Source of the DNA: Alsobacter sp045348435
GTDB lineage: Bacteria > Pseudomonadota > Alphaproteobacteria > Rhizobiales > Beijerinckiaceae
DNA length: 64,000 bases
Assembly: GCF_045348435.1 (NCBI RefSeq)
Contig: NZ_CP157484.1
Span: 1,550,001 to 1,614,000, forward strand
Reading direction: 5' to 3'
Shown: piece after piece, positions 44,251 through 52,811 of the stretch
Layout of the letters: every line of letters starts with the position of its first letter
Position numbering within the stretch: the first letter of the stretch is position 1
Notes under the pieces: model-generated
Databases searched by the model: none
Seen by the model: only the letters and a program-made list of their open reading frames with translations
What the model was told of the DNA's origin: nothing
Translations under genes and position numbers: made by a program

Positions 44251-44550
44251 CGGGACCCTCCGGGTGAGCGTCCTAAACGGCTGATTCTCCTTGCCTTGCG
44301 AGGTCGCGCTTCCTGAACGGCGCCGTTCAGCTTCGTTCATCGTGGGTTCAGCCGTCCGGTCGCATAAAGGCAGGGTCGCGACAGGCTGCTTGTGCTGGGT
44401 TGCGACCCCGGCTCGCCCGACTTGGGCGCCGACCGGGACCAGGGGAAGCGGGCGTTGCGGGGCGCCATCGAGAACCAGGGTCGTCCGACGGAGAAACCTC
44501 CGAACGACGAGTCGTGGCCGATGGCGACCGGAGCGCCGGGAGAGCGAGAG
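44251..44550. other. Leader region of the Pls-type synthetase gene
   Basis: This 300-bp gap lies between the phosphatase and the large synthetase. It contains the 18-bp perfect palindrome listed next and several GTTC/GTTCA motifs downstream of it. In-frame codons upstream of the chosen start are open but have no similarity to the family. Confidence 0.4.
44313..44330. promoter_or_regulatory. 18-bp perfect palindrome upstream of pls-type gene
   Basis: CTGAACGGCGCCGTTCAG is its own reverse complement and lies 221 bp upstream of the start codon. It could be an operator. It is not a convincing terminator, since no loop of normal size or T-run follows. Confidence 0.5.
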
Positions 44551-47500
44551 ATGAACCGGGCGCCGACCGACCTCGTAGCCATCGCCAGCGCCATCGGCGC
44601 CGGGCATCCCGCGCTTGATGGTCCCGACCTGCGTCAGGGCCAGGCCGCATCGCCCGCCATCTTGCGCGGCGAGGCCAGGCCTGACCTGCTGCGCGACGAG
44701 GTTCTCTCCGAGATCTTCGAGGCGACCGTCTCCCGCACGCCGGACAAGGCCGCCATGGTCTGCCGCGGCGAGATCCTGACCTATGCGCAGATCGAAAGCC
44801 GCGCCAACGCCATCGCCCGCGGCCTCGCCGCCAGGGGCGTCGGCCCCGGCGACGTGGTCGGCCTGTGGGCCCCGCGCGGATCCGAGCTGCTCGTCGCCCA
44901 GATCGCCGTCGCCAAGTCCGGCGCCGCGTGGCTGCCCTTCGACGCCGACGCTCCGATCGACCGCATCGCGGTCTGCCTGTCCGATTCGGGCGCCAGGCTG
45001 ATCCTCACCTGCGACGCCTTCGCCACCCAGGCCGCCGGCGCCGGCGTTCCCGTCGAAACCTCCGCCTCGCTGGCCGCCGGCCAGACCGGCGAGGCCGTCG
45101 ATCCGCGCCAGCGCGGCCTGACGCCGGACCATCCCGCCTACATGATCTACACCTCGGGCTCGACCGGCGCGCCCAAGGGCATCGTGGTCAGCCATCGCAA
45201 CATCGCCCATTACCTGCGCGCCGCGAACGCCCTGTTCGGCCTCACCGCCGAGGACGTCATGTTCCAGAGCGCCTCGGTGGCGTTCGACCTCTCGATGGAG
45301 GAGATCTGGGTTCCCTACCTCGCCGGCGCGACCCTCTGGGTGGCGACGCCCGAGGTCATGGCCGAGACCGACAAGCTCGCCGACGTGATCGCCGAGGCCG
45401 GCGTCACCGCCATCGACACGGTGCCGACCCTGCTCGGCCTGTTCGCGCGCGACATCCCCAGCCTGCGCGTCATCATCCTGGGCGGCGAGGCGCTGCCCGC
45501 CTCCATCGTGCAGAAATGGGCCAAGCCCGGCCGCCGCGTCTTCAACACCTACGGTCCCACCGAGGCGACCGTGGTCGCCACCGCCTGGGAGGCGGTCGCC
45601 GGCGAGGCGGTCACCATCGGCCGGCCGATCGCCAACTACAGCTGCTATGTCGCCTCCGAGGACCTCGCCTTGCTGCCTCCGGGCGTGCAGGGCGAGCTGC
45701 TGATCGGCGGTCCGGGCGTGGCGCAGGGCTACCTGAAACGGCCCGAGCTGACGGCCGAGAAGTTCATCGCCAACCCCTTCGCGTCCGACGGCTCCGACCC
45801 CATCCTCTACCGCTCCGGCGACGCCGTGAGCATCGATCCGGCCGGCGCCATCGTGTTCCACGGCCGCATCGACGACCAGGTCAAGATTCGCGGCTTCCGC
45901 GTCGAGCTCGGCGAGATCGAGGTGAAGCTCGACGCGCTGCCGGGCGTCGCCCAGTGCGCCGTCGTGCTGCGCCAGGACGACGGACTGGACCGGCTGGTCG
46001 CCTTCATCGTGCCGGAAGGCGAGGGCAAGCTCGACCGCATGCAGGTCCGCATGGCGCTCGCCGAGCGGCTGCCGTCCTACATGGTGCCGTCGCGCTTCGA
46101 GCTCGCCGCCACGCTGCCGCGCCTGATCTCCGGCAAGGTCGACCGCAAGACCCTGCGCGCCATGCCGCTGGCCAGCGCGACCGGCCCCGCCGACGAGCAG
46201 GAGCCGGCCCGCACCGCGACCGAGGCCAAGCTGCTGGAAGCCGCCCAGTCGGTGTTCCCCGGCCAGAGCCTGCCCTTCGACGCCGACTTTTTCAACGAGC
46301 TCGGCGGCCATTCGCTGATCGCCGCGCGCTTCATCTCGGCCGTGCGCCAGAACCGCGGGCTGGAGAGCGTCACCCTGCAGGACGTCTACGGCCAGCGCAC
46401 GCTGCGCGCCATCGGCGCCGCCATCGACGCGCGCGCCGTCTCGGTGGACTCCGACCTCTCCTTCGAGCCGCCGTCCTTCCGCCGCCGCTTCCTGTGCGGG
46501 TTGGCGCAGGGCGTCGCGATGCCGTTCATTCTCGGCCTCGTCACCATCCAGTGGCTCGGCCTCTTCCTCGCCTCCGTGTTCCTGCTGCAGGACGACCCGA
46601 GCCTGCTGGCCGAAGTGCCGGTGCTGCTGGGCGTCTACGTGGCGCTGAACCTCGGCACCAAGGCGCTGATCGTGGCGCTGAAATGGGCCGTGCTCGGCCG
46701 CACCAAGCCGGGCCGCTACCCGCTCTGGGGCGTGTACTACTTCCGCGTCTGGTTCGTGCAGCGCATGATTCAGGTGACGTCGCTGAAGTTCCTGCAGAAC
46801 TCGCCCCTGATGCGCGTCTATCTGCGCCTGCTGGGCGCGAAAGTCGGCAAGGACGCGATGATCTCGGACTTCGAGGCCGGCGTCATCGACCTGATCAGCA
46901 TCGGCGACCGCGCCACGCTCGGCATCAAGACCAAGTTCGCCAACGCGGTCGCGATCGGCAACGAGTTCGTCATCGGCCCGATCACCATCGGCGACGACGC
47001 CTATACGGGATCGTCCTGCTCCTTCGGCCCCGACAGCGTGGTGGAGGAGGGCGCCCAGGTCGGCGACCTCACCTCCGTGGCGCCCGGCATGACCATCCCG
47101 GCCTGGGAGACCTGGACCGGCTCGCCCGCCCGCAAGACCGGCGAGGTCGACCGCGCCTCCATGCCAGAATTCCCGACCGTGACGCCGGTCACCCGCGCGC
47201 TGCAGAACGCCACCTATGCGGGCTCCTACATCGTCATGCTGATGCTCGGCCTCGTGCCGATCTTCCCGGCCTTCTACATTCTCTACAATCTTGATGGCCT
47301 GATCGACGGCCAAATCGACTACAGCGTCAGCTGGGCGACGCTGCCCTTCCTCGCCTGGCCGACCGCCATGGCGCTGATCGTGGTGGCGGTCGCCATCATC
47401 GTGGCGCTGCGCTGGACGATCATGCCGACTCGGGTGAAGTCGGGCCACTACTCGATCCACAGCTGGTTCTATGTCCGCAAGTGGATGGTGGGCCTCGCCA

Positions 47501-48651
47501 CCGAGGTGACGCTGGAGACCGTGTCGTCGCTCTACGCCACCGTGTTCATGCGCCACTGGTACCGGATGCTCGGCGCGAAGATCGGCCGCGGCACCGAAGT
47601 CTCCACCAACCTCGCCGGCCGCTACGACCTCGTGGAGCTGGGCGAAGACAACTTCGTCGGCGACGAGGCCGTGCTGGGCGACGAGGAGATCCGCAACGGC
47701 TGGATGATCCTGGAGCCCGTGAAAACCGGCGACCGCGTCTTCATGGGCAATGATTCGGTGATCCCGCCCGGCTCCGTGCTGGAGAATGACTGCCTGATCG
47801 GCGTGAAGTCGACCATCCCGGCGAGCCTCCACGTCAAGAGCGGCGAGATCTCGTTCGGCAGCCCCGCCATGCTGATCCCGGCTCGCCAGAAGGTGAACGC
47901 CGACGCGCAGTCGACCTATCGGCCGTCGAAATGGTGGGTGTTCGGCCGCACCATCTTCGAGACCCTGCACACCTCGCTGCCGACCGCAACCTTCATCACC
48001 TGCGGCTACATCACGGCCGACCTGATGGAGAGCCCGATCACCAACAACGAGTGGGGCAAGGCGACCGCCATCTTCCTCGCCGCCGGCATCGTCATCGCGC
48101 TCGCGCTGATCGCCGTGTCGGTGGTGGCCAAGTGGCTGCTGATGGGCGTCTACAAGCCCACCATGAAGCCGATGTGGTCTTTCTGGGCCATGCGGACCGA
48201 GGCTGTCGCCGTGCTCTATGGCGGTCTCGTCGGCAAGGCCTCGGTCGAGTTTCTGCGCGGCACGCCGTTCCTCCCCATGGTGCTGCGCCTCTATGGCACC
48301 AAGATCGGCAAGGGCGTCTGGATGGACCTCACCGACATCACCGAGTTCGACTGCGTGAAGATCGGCGACTTCGCCACGCTCAACATGGGCTCCTGCCTGC
48401 AGACGCACCTCTATGAGGACCGCATCATGAAGGTCGGCCGCATCGAGGTGAAGCGCGGCGTCCATGTCGGCTGGGGCGCCACGGTGCTCTACGACAGCAC
48501 CGTGGGCGAGTATGCCCGCCTCGGCCAGCTGACCATCGTGATGAAGGGCGAGAACATTCCGGCCCACACCAGCTGGGCCGGCGCGCCCGCCATGCCGGTG
48601 GCGGTCGTCGAGGCCGCGACCGTGGCCGAGCCCGTGAAGGTTGCGGCCTGA
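44551..48651 (+). CDS. Pls/PosA family membrane non-ribosomal peptide synthetase
   Basis: The 1366-residue protein has an adenylation domain (about 45-535: TSGSTGAPKG 202-210, NTYGPTEA 332-339, GK529), one carrier domain with Ser588 in LGGHSL, and three tandem C-terminal modules. Each module has a paired membrane segment (about 651-715, 890-955, 1141-1198) followed by hexapeptide beta-helix repeats. There is no condensation or thioesterase domain. This is the architecture of epsilon-poly-lysine synthetase Pls, which makes homopolymers of basic amino acids. By alignment with GrsA the pocket is D246 L247 E250 D289 I309 G311 T333 V341 V342 K529. Its two extra acidic residues fit a basic substrate. 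GGGAGA precedes ATG 44551; ATG 44521 is also possible. A strong terminator follows. The product is unknown. Confidence 0.88.
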   Translation: MNRAPTDLVAIASAIGAGHPALDGPDLRQGQAASPAILRGEARPDLLRDEVLSEIFEATVSRTPDKAAMVCRGEILTYAQIESRANAIARGLAARGVGPGDVVGLWAPRGSELLVAQIAVAKSGAAWLPFDADAPIDRIAVCLSDSGARLILTCDAFATQAAGAGVPVETSASLAAGQTGEAVDPRQRGLTPDHPAYMIYTSGSTGAPKGIVVSHRNIAHYLRAANALFGLTAEDVMFQSASVAFDLSMEEIWVPYLAGATLWVATPEVMAETDKLADVIAEAGVTAIDTVPTLLGLFARDIPSLRVIILGGEALPASIVQKWAKPGRRVFNTYGPTEATVVATAWEAVAGEAVTIGRPIANYSCYVASEDLALLPPGVQGELLIGGPGVAQGYLKRPELTAEKFIANPFASDGSDPILYRSGDAVSIDPAGAIVFHGRIDDQVKIRGFRVELGEIEVKLDALPGVAQCAVVLRQDDGLDRLVAFIVPEGEGKLDRMQVRMALAERLPSYMVPSRFELAATLPRLISGKVDRKTLRAMPLASATGPADEQEPARTATEAKLLEAAQSVFPGQSLPFDADFFNELGGHSLIAARFISAVRQNRGLESVTLQDVYGQRTLRAIGAAIDARAVSVDSDLSFEPPSFRRRFLCGLAQGVAMPFILGLVTIQWLGLFLASVFLLQDDPSLLAEVPVLLGVYVALNLGTKALIVALKWAVLGRTKPGRYPLWGVYYFRVWFVQRMIQVTSLKFLQNSPLMRVYLRLLGAKVGKDAMISDFEAGVIDLISIGDRATLGIKTKFANAVAIGNEFVIGPITIGDDAYTGSSCSFGPDSVVEEGAQVGDLTSVAPGMTIPAWETWTGSPARKTGEVDRASMPEFPTVTPVTRALQNATYAGSYIVMLMLGLVPIFPAFYILYNLDGLIDGQIDYSVSWATLPFLAWPTAMALIVVAVAIIVALRWTIMPTRVKSGHYSIHSWFYVRKWMVGLATEVTLETVSSLYATVFMRHWYRMLGAKIGRGTEVSTNLAGRYDLVELGEDNFVGDEAVLGDEEIRNGWMILEPVKTGDRVFMGNDSVIPPGSVLENDCLIGVKSTIPASLHVKSGEISFGSPAMLIPARQKVNADAQSTYRPSKWWVFGRTIFETLHTSLPTATFITCGYITADLMESPITNNEWGKATAIFLAAGIVIALALIAVSVVAKWLLMGVYKPTMKPMWSFWAMRTEAVAVLYGGLVGKASVEFLRGTPFLPMVLRLYGTKIGKGVWMDLTDITEFDCVKIGDFATLNMGSCLQTHLYEDRIMKVGRIEVKRGVHVGWGATVLYDSTVGEYARLGQLTIVMKGENIPAHTSWAGAPAMPVAVVEAATVAEPVKVAA

Positions 48652-48673
48652 GGGGCGAGGCGATCCTGCGATG

Positions 48674-48702
48674 ACGGCCCGCTTCGGCGGGCCGTTTGCT
48701 TT
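48674..48702 (+). terminator. Intrinsic terminator of the Pls-type gene
   Basis: ACGGCCCGC-TTCG-GCGGGCCGT (48674-48695) is a perfect 9-bp stem with a TTCG loop, followed by TTTGCTTT. It is the clearest intrinsic terminator in the window. Confidence 0.85.
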
Positions 48703-48769
48703 GAGAGCCGCCGTTCCCCCATCCCCTAAAATGCTCTAAGACGCGGAGCCATTCTCCGGGTCCGCCGCC

Positions 48770-49882
48770 ATGTCGCACAACACCTTCGGCCATCTCTTCC
48801 GCGTCACGACCTTCGGCGAGAGCCATGGGCCGGCGCTGGGCTGCGTCGTCGACGGGTGCCCGCCGCGGATCCCGCTGACGGCCGAGGACATCCAGGCCGA
48901 TCTCGACAAGCGCCGTCCGGGCCAGTCGCGCTTCACCACGCAGCGCCAGGAGCCGGACAGGGTCAAGATCCTCTCCGGAGTGTTCCCCGACGAATCCGGC
49001 GTGCAGGTGACGACCGGAACCCCGATCGCGCTGATGATCGAGAACGTCGACCAGCGCTCCAAGGACTACGGGGAGATCAAGGACAAGTACCGCCCCGGCC
49101 ACGCCGACTTCACCTATGACGTGAAATACGGGATCCGCGACTATCGCGGCGGCGGGCGCTCCTCGGCCCGCGAGACGGCGGCCCGGGTCGCCGCCGGCGC
49201 GGTGGCCCGCAAGGTCGTGCCGGGGCTCGTCGTGCGCGGCGCCCTCGTCCAGATCGGGCCGCACCGGATCGACAGGAGCCGGTGGGACTGGGACGAGGTC
49301 TCCCGCAACCCGTTCTTCTGCCCGGATGCAACGGCGGCGGCGTTGTTCGCGGAGTACCTGGACGGCATCCGCAAGGCCGGATCGTCCATCGGAGCCGTCA
49401 TCGAGATCGTGGCGGAGAACGTGCCCCCCGGCCTCGGCGCGCCGATCTACGGCAAGCTGGACAGCGAGATCGCCGGCGCGCTCATGAGCATCAACGCCGT
49501 GAAGGGCGTCGAGATCGGAGCCGGTTTCGGCGCGGCCGAACTCACCGGCGAGGAGAACGCCGACGAGATGCGCTACGGCAATGACGGCAAGCCGCTGTTC
49601 CTGTCCAACCACGCGGGCGGCGTGCTCGGCGGCGTGTCGACCGGCCAGGCCGTCGTGGCGCGCTTCGCCGTCAAGCCGACGTCCTCCATCCTGAACCCGA
49701 GGCTCACCGTCGACCGCAAGGGCGGCGAGACGGACATCTTCACCAAGGGCCGCCACGATCCCTGCGTGGGGATCCGGGCGGTGCCAGTGGGCGAAGCCAT
49801 GTTGGCCTGCGTCATCGCGGACCAGTTCCTGCGCCACCGCGGACAGGTGGGAGAGACGAGCGCCTGGCCCGTGGCGCGCTGA
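48770..49882 (+). CDS. aroC: Chorismate synthase
   Basis: AroC eliminates phosphate from EPSP to give chorismate, using reduced FMN. The 370-residue protein carries the three family signatures: GESHGPALGCVVDGCP, YGIRDYRGGGRSSARET, and the C-terminal RHDPCVGIRAVPVGEAM. It starts at ATG 48770 after the terminator of the upstream gene. Its stop codon overlaps the first half-site of the ribB operator-like cluster. Confidence 0.97.
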   Translation: MSHNTFGHLFRVTTFGESHGPALGCVVDGCPPRIPLTAEDIQADLDKRRPGQSRFTTQRQEPDRVKILSGVFPDESGVQVTTGTPIALMIENVDQRSKDYGEIKDKYRPGHADFTYDVKYGIRDYRGGGRSSARETAARVAAGAVARKVVPGLVVRGALVQIGPHRIDRSRWDWDEVSRNPFFCPDATAAALFAEYLDGIRKAGSSIGAVIEIVAENVPPGLGAPIYGKLDSEIAGALMSINAVKGVEIGAGFGAAELTGEENADEMRYGNDGKPLFLSNHAGGVLGGVSTGQAVVARFAVKPTSSILNPRLTVDRKGGETDIFTKGRHDPCVGIRAVPVGEAMLACVIADQFLRHRGQVGETSAWPVAR

Positions 49883-49925
49883 AGTTCAGCATCGCTTCAT
49901 TCCTGAAAAATTCAGTAGCGCTGAA
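49878..49925. promoter_or_regulatory. TTCAG/CTGAA half-site cluster upstream of ribB
   Basis: Five half-sites lie within 48 bp: GCTGAA-G-TTCAGC (49878-49890, a perfect palindrome), CTGAA-AAA-TTCAG (49903-49915, also palindromic) and GCTGAA (49920-49925). They occupy the whole short gap between aroC and the HTH-RibB gene. The pattern looks like a multi-site operator, and the HTH domain encoded immediately downstream is a candidate binder. Confidence 0.55.
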
Positions 49926-49949
49926 ATTTGGGCCGCGATACGGTCAGGC

Positions 49950-51257
49950 ATGAAGCTTGGCGAGTGGCTGCGGACGAAAGGCATGGCGCGCAACGTGTTC
50001 GCGCAGCGCATCGGCGTGTCGCCGGCCGCCGTCACCCAGCTGTGCAACAACGACACCGTCTGGATGTCACGGGAGACGGCCGAGCTGATCTCCAAGGCCA
50101 CCGGAGGCGCCGTGACCCCGAACGACTTCATCAACCTTCCCACGGTCCTGCCGACCCCCTCGCTCGAGGAGCGCGCCATGTCCCACTCGGTCACCGAAGC
50201 CATCGAGGCGCTTGCGCGCGGCGAGATCGTCATCGTCACGGACGACGACGACCGCGAGAACGAGGGCGACCTCGTCTGCGCGGCGTCTCTGTGCACGCCG
50301 GAGAAGATGGCCTTCATCATCCGCAACACCTGCGGGATCGTCTGCGCGCCGCTCACCAGCGGCGAGGCGCGCCGGCTGCACCTCACCCCCATGGTGGCCA
50401 GCAACGACGCGCCGCTCGGCACCGCCTTCACCATCACGGTCGATGTCCGTCACGGGCTGACGACCGGCATCTCGGCCGAGCAGCGCGCCAACACCGTGCG
50501 GGCCTTGGCCAACGGCAATATGGGCGCGAGCGACTTCGTGCGCCCCGGCCACGTCTTCCCGCTCGTCGCCAAGGACGGCGGCGTGCTGATGCGCTCGGGC
50601 CATACCGAGGCGGCGGTGGACCTGTGCAAGCTGGCCGGCCTGCCGCCGGTCGGCGTCATCTGCGAGCTCGCCAATGACGACGGCACGGTGATGCGCGGCG
50701 CCCAGATCGAGGAGTTCGGCGCCAGGCACAATCTGCGCCGGATCTCGGTGGCCGACCTCATCGCCTATCGGCAGGCCCGCGAGAAGCTCGTCGAGCGGGT
50801 CGCCACCTTCCCGGTGAAGACCGAGATCGGCGAACTCACCGGCTTCGCCTATGTGACGCCCTACGATCCGGTGCACCACTTCGCCTTCGTGTACGGCTCC
50901 ATCGGCGACGGCCGCGCCATGGTGACCAGGCTTCACCGCGCCAACGTCATCGCCGACACCTTCGGCGGCGGCAAGGCGATCCAGGCCGCCCTGCAGCGGT
51001 TCAAGACCGCCGGCCGGGGCGTGCTGGTCTATCTGCGCGACGGCACCGCCGGAGTGCCGGTGCAGGAATTGGAAACGGGATTGTCGCCGACCGAGGCGGC
51101 GCGCCAGCGCCAGTGGCGCGAGATCGGCCTCGGCGCCCAGATCCTGCGGGACCTCGACGTCAGTTCGATCGTGAACCTCTCCTCGACGCCGCGCTCCTAT
51201 GTCGGCCTCGCCGGCTTCGGCATCGAACTGGTCGGGACCGAGCCGCTGGACGCGTGA
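49950..51257 (+). CDS. ribB: HTH-fused 3,4-dihydroxy-2-butanone 4-phosphate synthase (RibBX type)
   Basis: The 435-residue frame encodes three parts. Residues 1-63 form a Cro/CI-like helix-turn-helix (FAQRIGVSPAAVTQLCNN). Residues about 77-280 are RibB with DDRENEGD (100-107), which makes the four-carbon unit for RibH. Residues about 285-435 resemble GTP cyclohydrolase II but lack its zinc cysteines and EGRGIGL motif (here DGTAGVP), so that activity must be absent, as in RibBX proteins. ATG 49950 has a weak site. An internal ATG at 50178, just before RibB, has a good GAGGAG site, so a 359-residue RibBX alone could also be made. The HTH may read the TTCAG cluster upstream and autoregulate; that is inference. 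Confidence 0.88.
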   Translation: MKLGEWLRTKGMARNVFAQRIGVSPAAVTQLCNNDTVWMSRETAELISKATGGAVTPNDFINLPTVLPTPSLEERAMSHSVTEAIEALARGEIVIVTDDDDRENEGDLVCAASLCTPEKMAFIIRNTCGIVCAPLTSGEARRLHLTPMVASNDAPLGTAFTITVDVRHGLTTGISAEQRANTVRALANGNMGASDFVRPGHVFPLVAKDGGVLMRSGHTEAAVDLCKLAGLPPVGVICELANDDGTVMRGAQIEEFGARHNLRRISVADLIAYRQAREKLVERVATFPVKTEIGELTGFAYVTPYDPVHHFAFVYGSIGDGRAMVTRLHRANVIADTFGGGKAIQAALQRFKTAGRGVLVYLRDGTAGVPVQELETGLSPTEAARQRQWREIGLGAQILRDLDVSSIVNLSSTPRSYVGLAGFGIELVGTEPLDA

Positions 51258-51261
51258 GGGG

Positions 51262-52221
51262 TCACCCCGCCCAGGGGCGGTCGCCCTCCAGCAGCGGCCG
51301 CATCTTGACGATCTCGCCCGCGGCGCAGTCCAGGAACGCCCGGATGCGCGGCGAGGCGCGCAGGTCCGGATGGGTCAGCAGCCACAGCCCGGCCGAGAAG
51401 TCCGGGTTGAGGGCGGTGAGCCGCACGAGGTCCGGCCGCCGGTCGGCGATGAAGCAGGGCAGGGGGCCGACCCCGATTCCCTCGGCGACGGCTTCGGTCA
51501 GGCCCAGCACCGTGTTGATCTTGATGGCCACGCGCTCCGCCGGCACGTGCTCGCGGACATAGCGGGCCGCCTTGAGGTGGCCGAACTGGTCGCCCAGCGA
51601 CACCCAGGGCCGGTCATAGAGCTCGCGCTCCTCCACCGGCGCGCCGGGACTGGAGTCCGGGAACTCGCTGCGCCGCCCATAGACCGCCCAGACGATGCTC
51701 GACACGCGCCGGCCGACCAAGGTCTCCGGAGGGTTGTCGGTGGCCCGCACGGCGATGTCGGCGTCGCGCTTGGACAGGTTCAGCGCCTGGTTGGACAGCA
51801 CCATGTCGACCCGGATGTCGGGATAGAGCTGCCGGAACTGCGCCAGGACCGGCATCAGCAGATGCACCAGCAGGGTGTCGTTGGTGGTGACCCGCACCTC
51901 GCCCGAGGGGGTCAGCGCCTGCCCGGCGAGCTTGCGCGAGAAAGCGACGACGTCGCGGTCCATCCGCTCGGCGAGGGCGGCCATCTCCTCGCCGGCCGGC
52001 GTCAGCCCATAGCCGGTGCGGTGCCGCTCGAACAACGAGAGCCCGACGCGCTTCTCGATCTCGGCGAGCCTGCGGAAGACGGTGGAGTGATTGACGCCCA
52101 GCGTATCGGCCGCGCCGGTCAGCGACCGGGTGTCCGCGATCGCCTTCACGAGGCGGAAATCGTCCCAGGGGATCGGATTCAACTTGCGCTCCTGCAAGGT
52201 AATTCTTTCGTCTTGTGCCAT
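51262..52221 (-). CDS. LysR family transcriptional regulator
   Basis: The 319-residue protein has an N-terminal LysR HTH (DFRLVKAIADTRSLTGAADTLGVNHSTVFRRLAEIEKRVG) and a periplasmic-binding-like effector domain. It starts at ATG 52221; an upstream GTG adds 13 residues and neither has a clear ribosome site. It is divergent from the doxX-like gene, which it probably controls, the usual LysR arrangement. The inducer is unknown. Confidence 0.88.
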   Translation of the reverse strand: MAQDERITLQERKLNPIPWDDFRLVKAIADTRSLTGAADTLGVNHSTVFRRLAEIEKRVGLSLFERHRTGYGLTPAGEEMAALAERMDRDVVAFSRKLAGQALTPSGEVRVTTNDTLLVHLLMPVLAQFRQLYPDIRVDMVLSNQALNLSKRDADIAVRATDNPPETLVGRRVSSIVWAVYGRRSEFPDSSPGAPVEERELYDRPWVSLGDQFGHLKAARYVREHVPAERVAIKINTVLGLTEAVAEGIGVGPLPCFIADRRPDLVRLTALNPDFSAGLWLLTHPDLRASPRIRAFLDCAAGEIVKMRPLLEGDRPWAG

Positions 52222-52307
52222 GGAATTGCGAAAAGGAGAAGCGCATTGTGCCTTCACCAAATGCAGCCGCCCTGGGTTTTCGGGGCCGCCCTTGAGGGAC
52301 CACCATC

Positions 52308-52739
52308 ATGATCGACCCCCGCACCGCTCCCTATGGCCTCTTTCTCCTGCGCGTTTCGCTCGGCGTCATGTTCATCGCCCACGCGGCCCTGAAGGTGTTC
52401 GTCTTCACCGTGCCGGGCTTCGCCGGCTTCCTGGCCCAGGTCGGGCTGCCGTCCTTCATGGCCCTGCCGGTCATCGCGGCTGAAATCGTCGGCGGGCTCG
52501 CGCTCGTGCTGGGCGTCTACAGCCGTCTCGTCGGCGTGCTGCTCCTGCCGGTGCTGCTGGGGGCCCTCATGGTGCATTCCGGCAATGGCTGGCTCTTCAC
52601 GGCCGCGAATGGCGGCTGGGAGTACCCGGCCTTCCTGGTCCTGGCGACCGTGACGCTGATCCTCGGCGGCGACGGTGCCTTCGCGCTCCGCCCGACCCCG
52701 ACTTCTTTCGCGCCGCGCCTTGCCGCGCAGACCGCCTGA
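52308..52739 (+). CDS. DoxX family membrane protein
   Basis: The 143-residue inner-membrane protein has four hydrophobic helices and the DoxX signatures LLRVSLGVMFIAHAALK, and VIAAEIVGGLALVLGVYSRL. DoxX-like proteins are linked to redox or thiol stress, but the exact role is unknown. The divergent LysR gene is the likely regulator. A hairpin terminator follows. Confidence 0.87.
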   Translation: MIDPRTAPYGLFLLRVSLGVMFIAHAALKVFVFTVPGFAGFLAQVGLPSFMALPVIAAEIVGGLALVLGVYSRLVGVLLLPVLLGALMVHSGNGWLFTAANGGWEYPAFLVLATVTLILGGDGAFALRPTPTSFAPRLAAQTA

Positions 52740-52763
52740 CCTATTTCCCGTTCTTCCCCCAGG

Positions 52764-52799
52764 GCCGCCCCGCTGCGAAGCGAGGCGGCTCACGCTTTT
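52764..52799 (+). terminator. Terminator after the doxX-like gene
   Basis: GCCGCC-C-CGCT pairs with AGCG-A-GGCGGC around a GCGA loop (52764-52789, one C-A mismatch). TTTT follows at 52796-52799. Confidence 0.6.
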
Positions 52800-52811
52800 G
52801 GATTTCGCCTT

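Noticed and set aside
44313..44338. LexA-type box upstream of the Pls-type gene, from GTTC repeats.
   Set aside because: The alphaproteobacterial LexA box needs GTTC-N7-GTTC; the spacer here is 6 and the palindrome dominates.
44158..48567. Very long open frame on the minus strand opposite the Pls-type gene (over 1400 codons).
   Set aside because: It is rich in His, Arg and Asp with no domain motif, mirroring the coding strand's GC-rich third positions. It is a shadow.
49883..49949. FMN riboswitch upstream of ribB.
   Set aside because: The gap is only 67 bp and lacks the RFN element's conserved helices.
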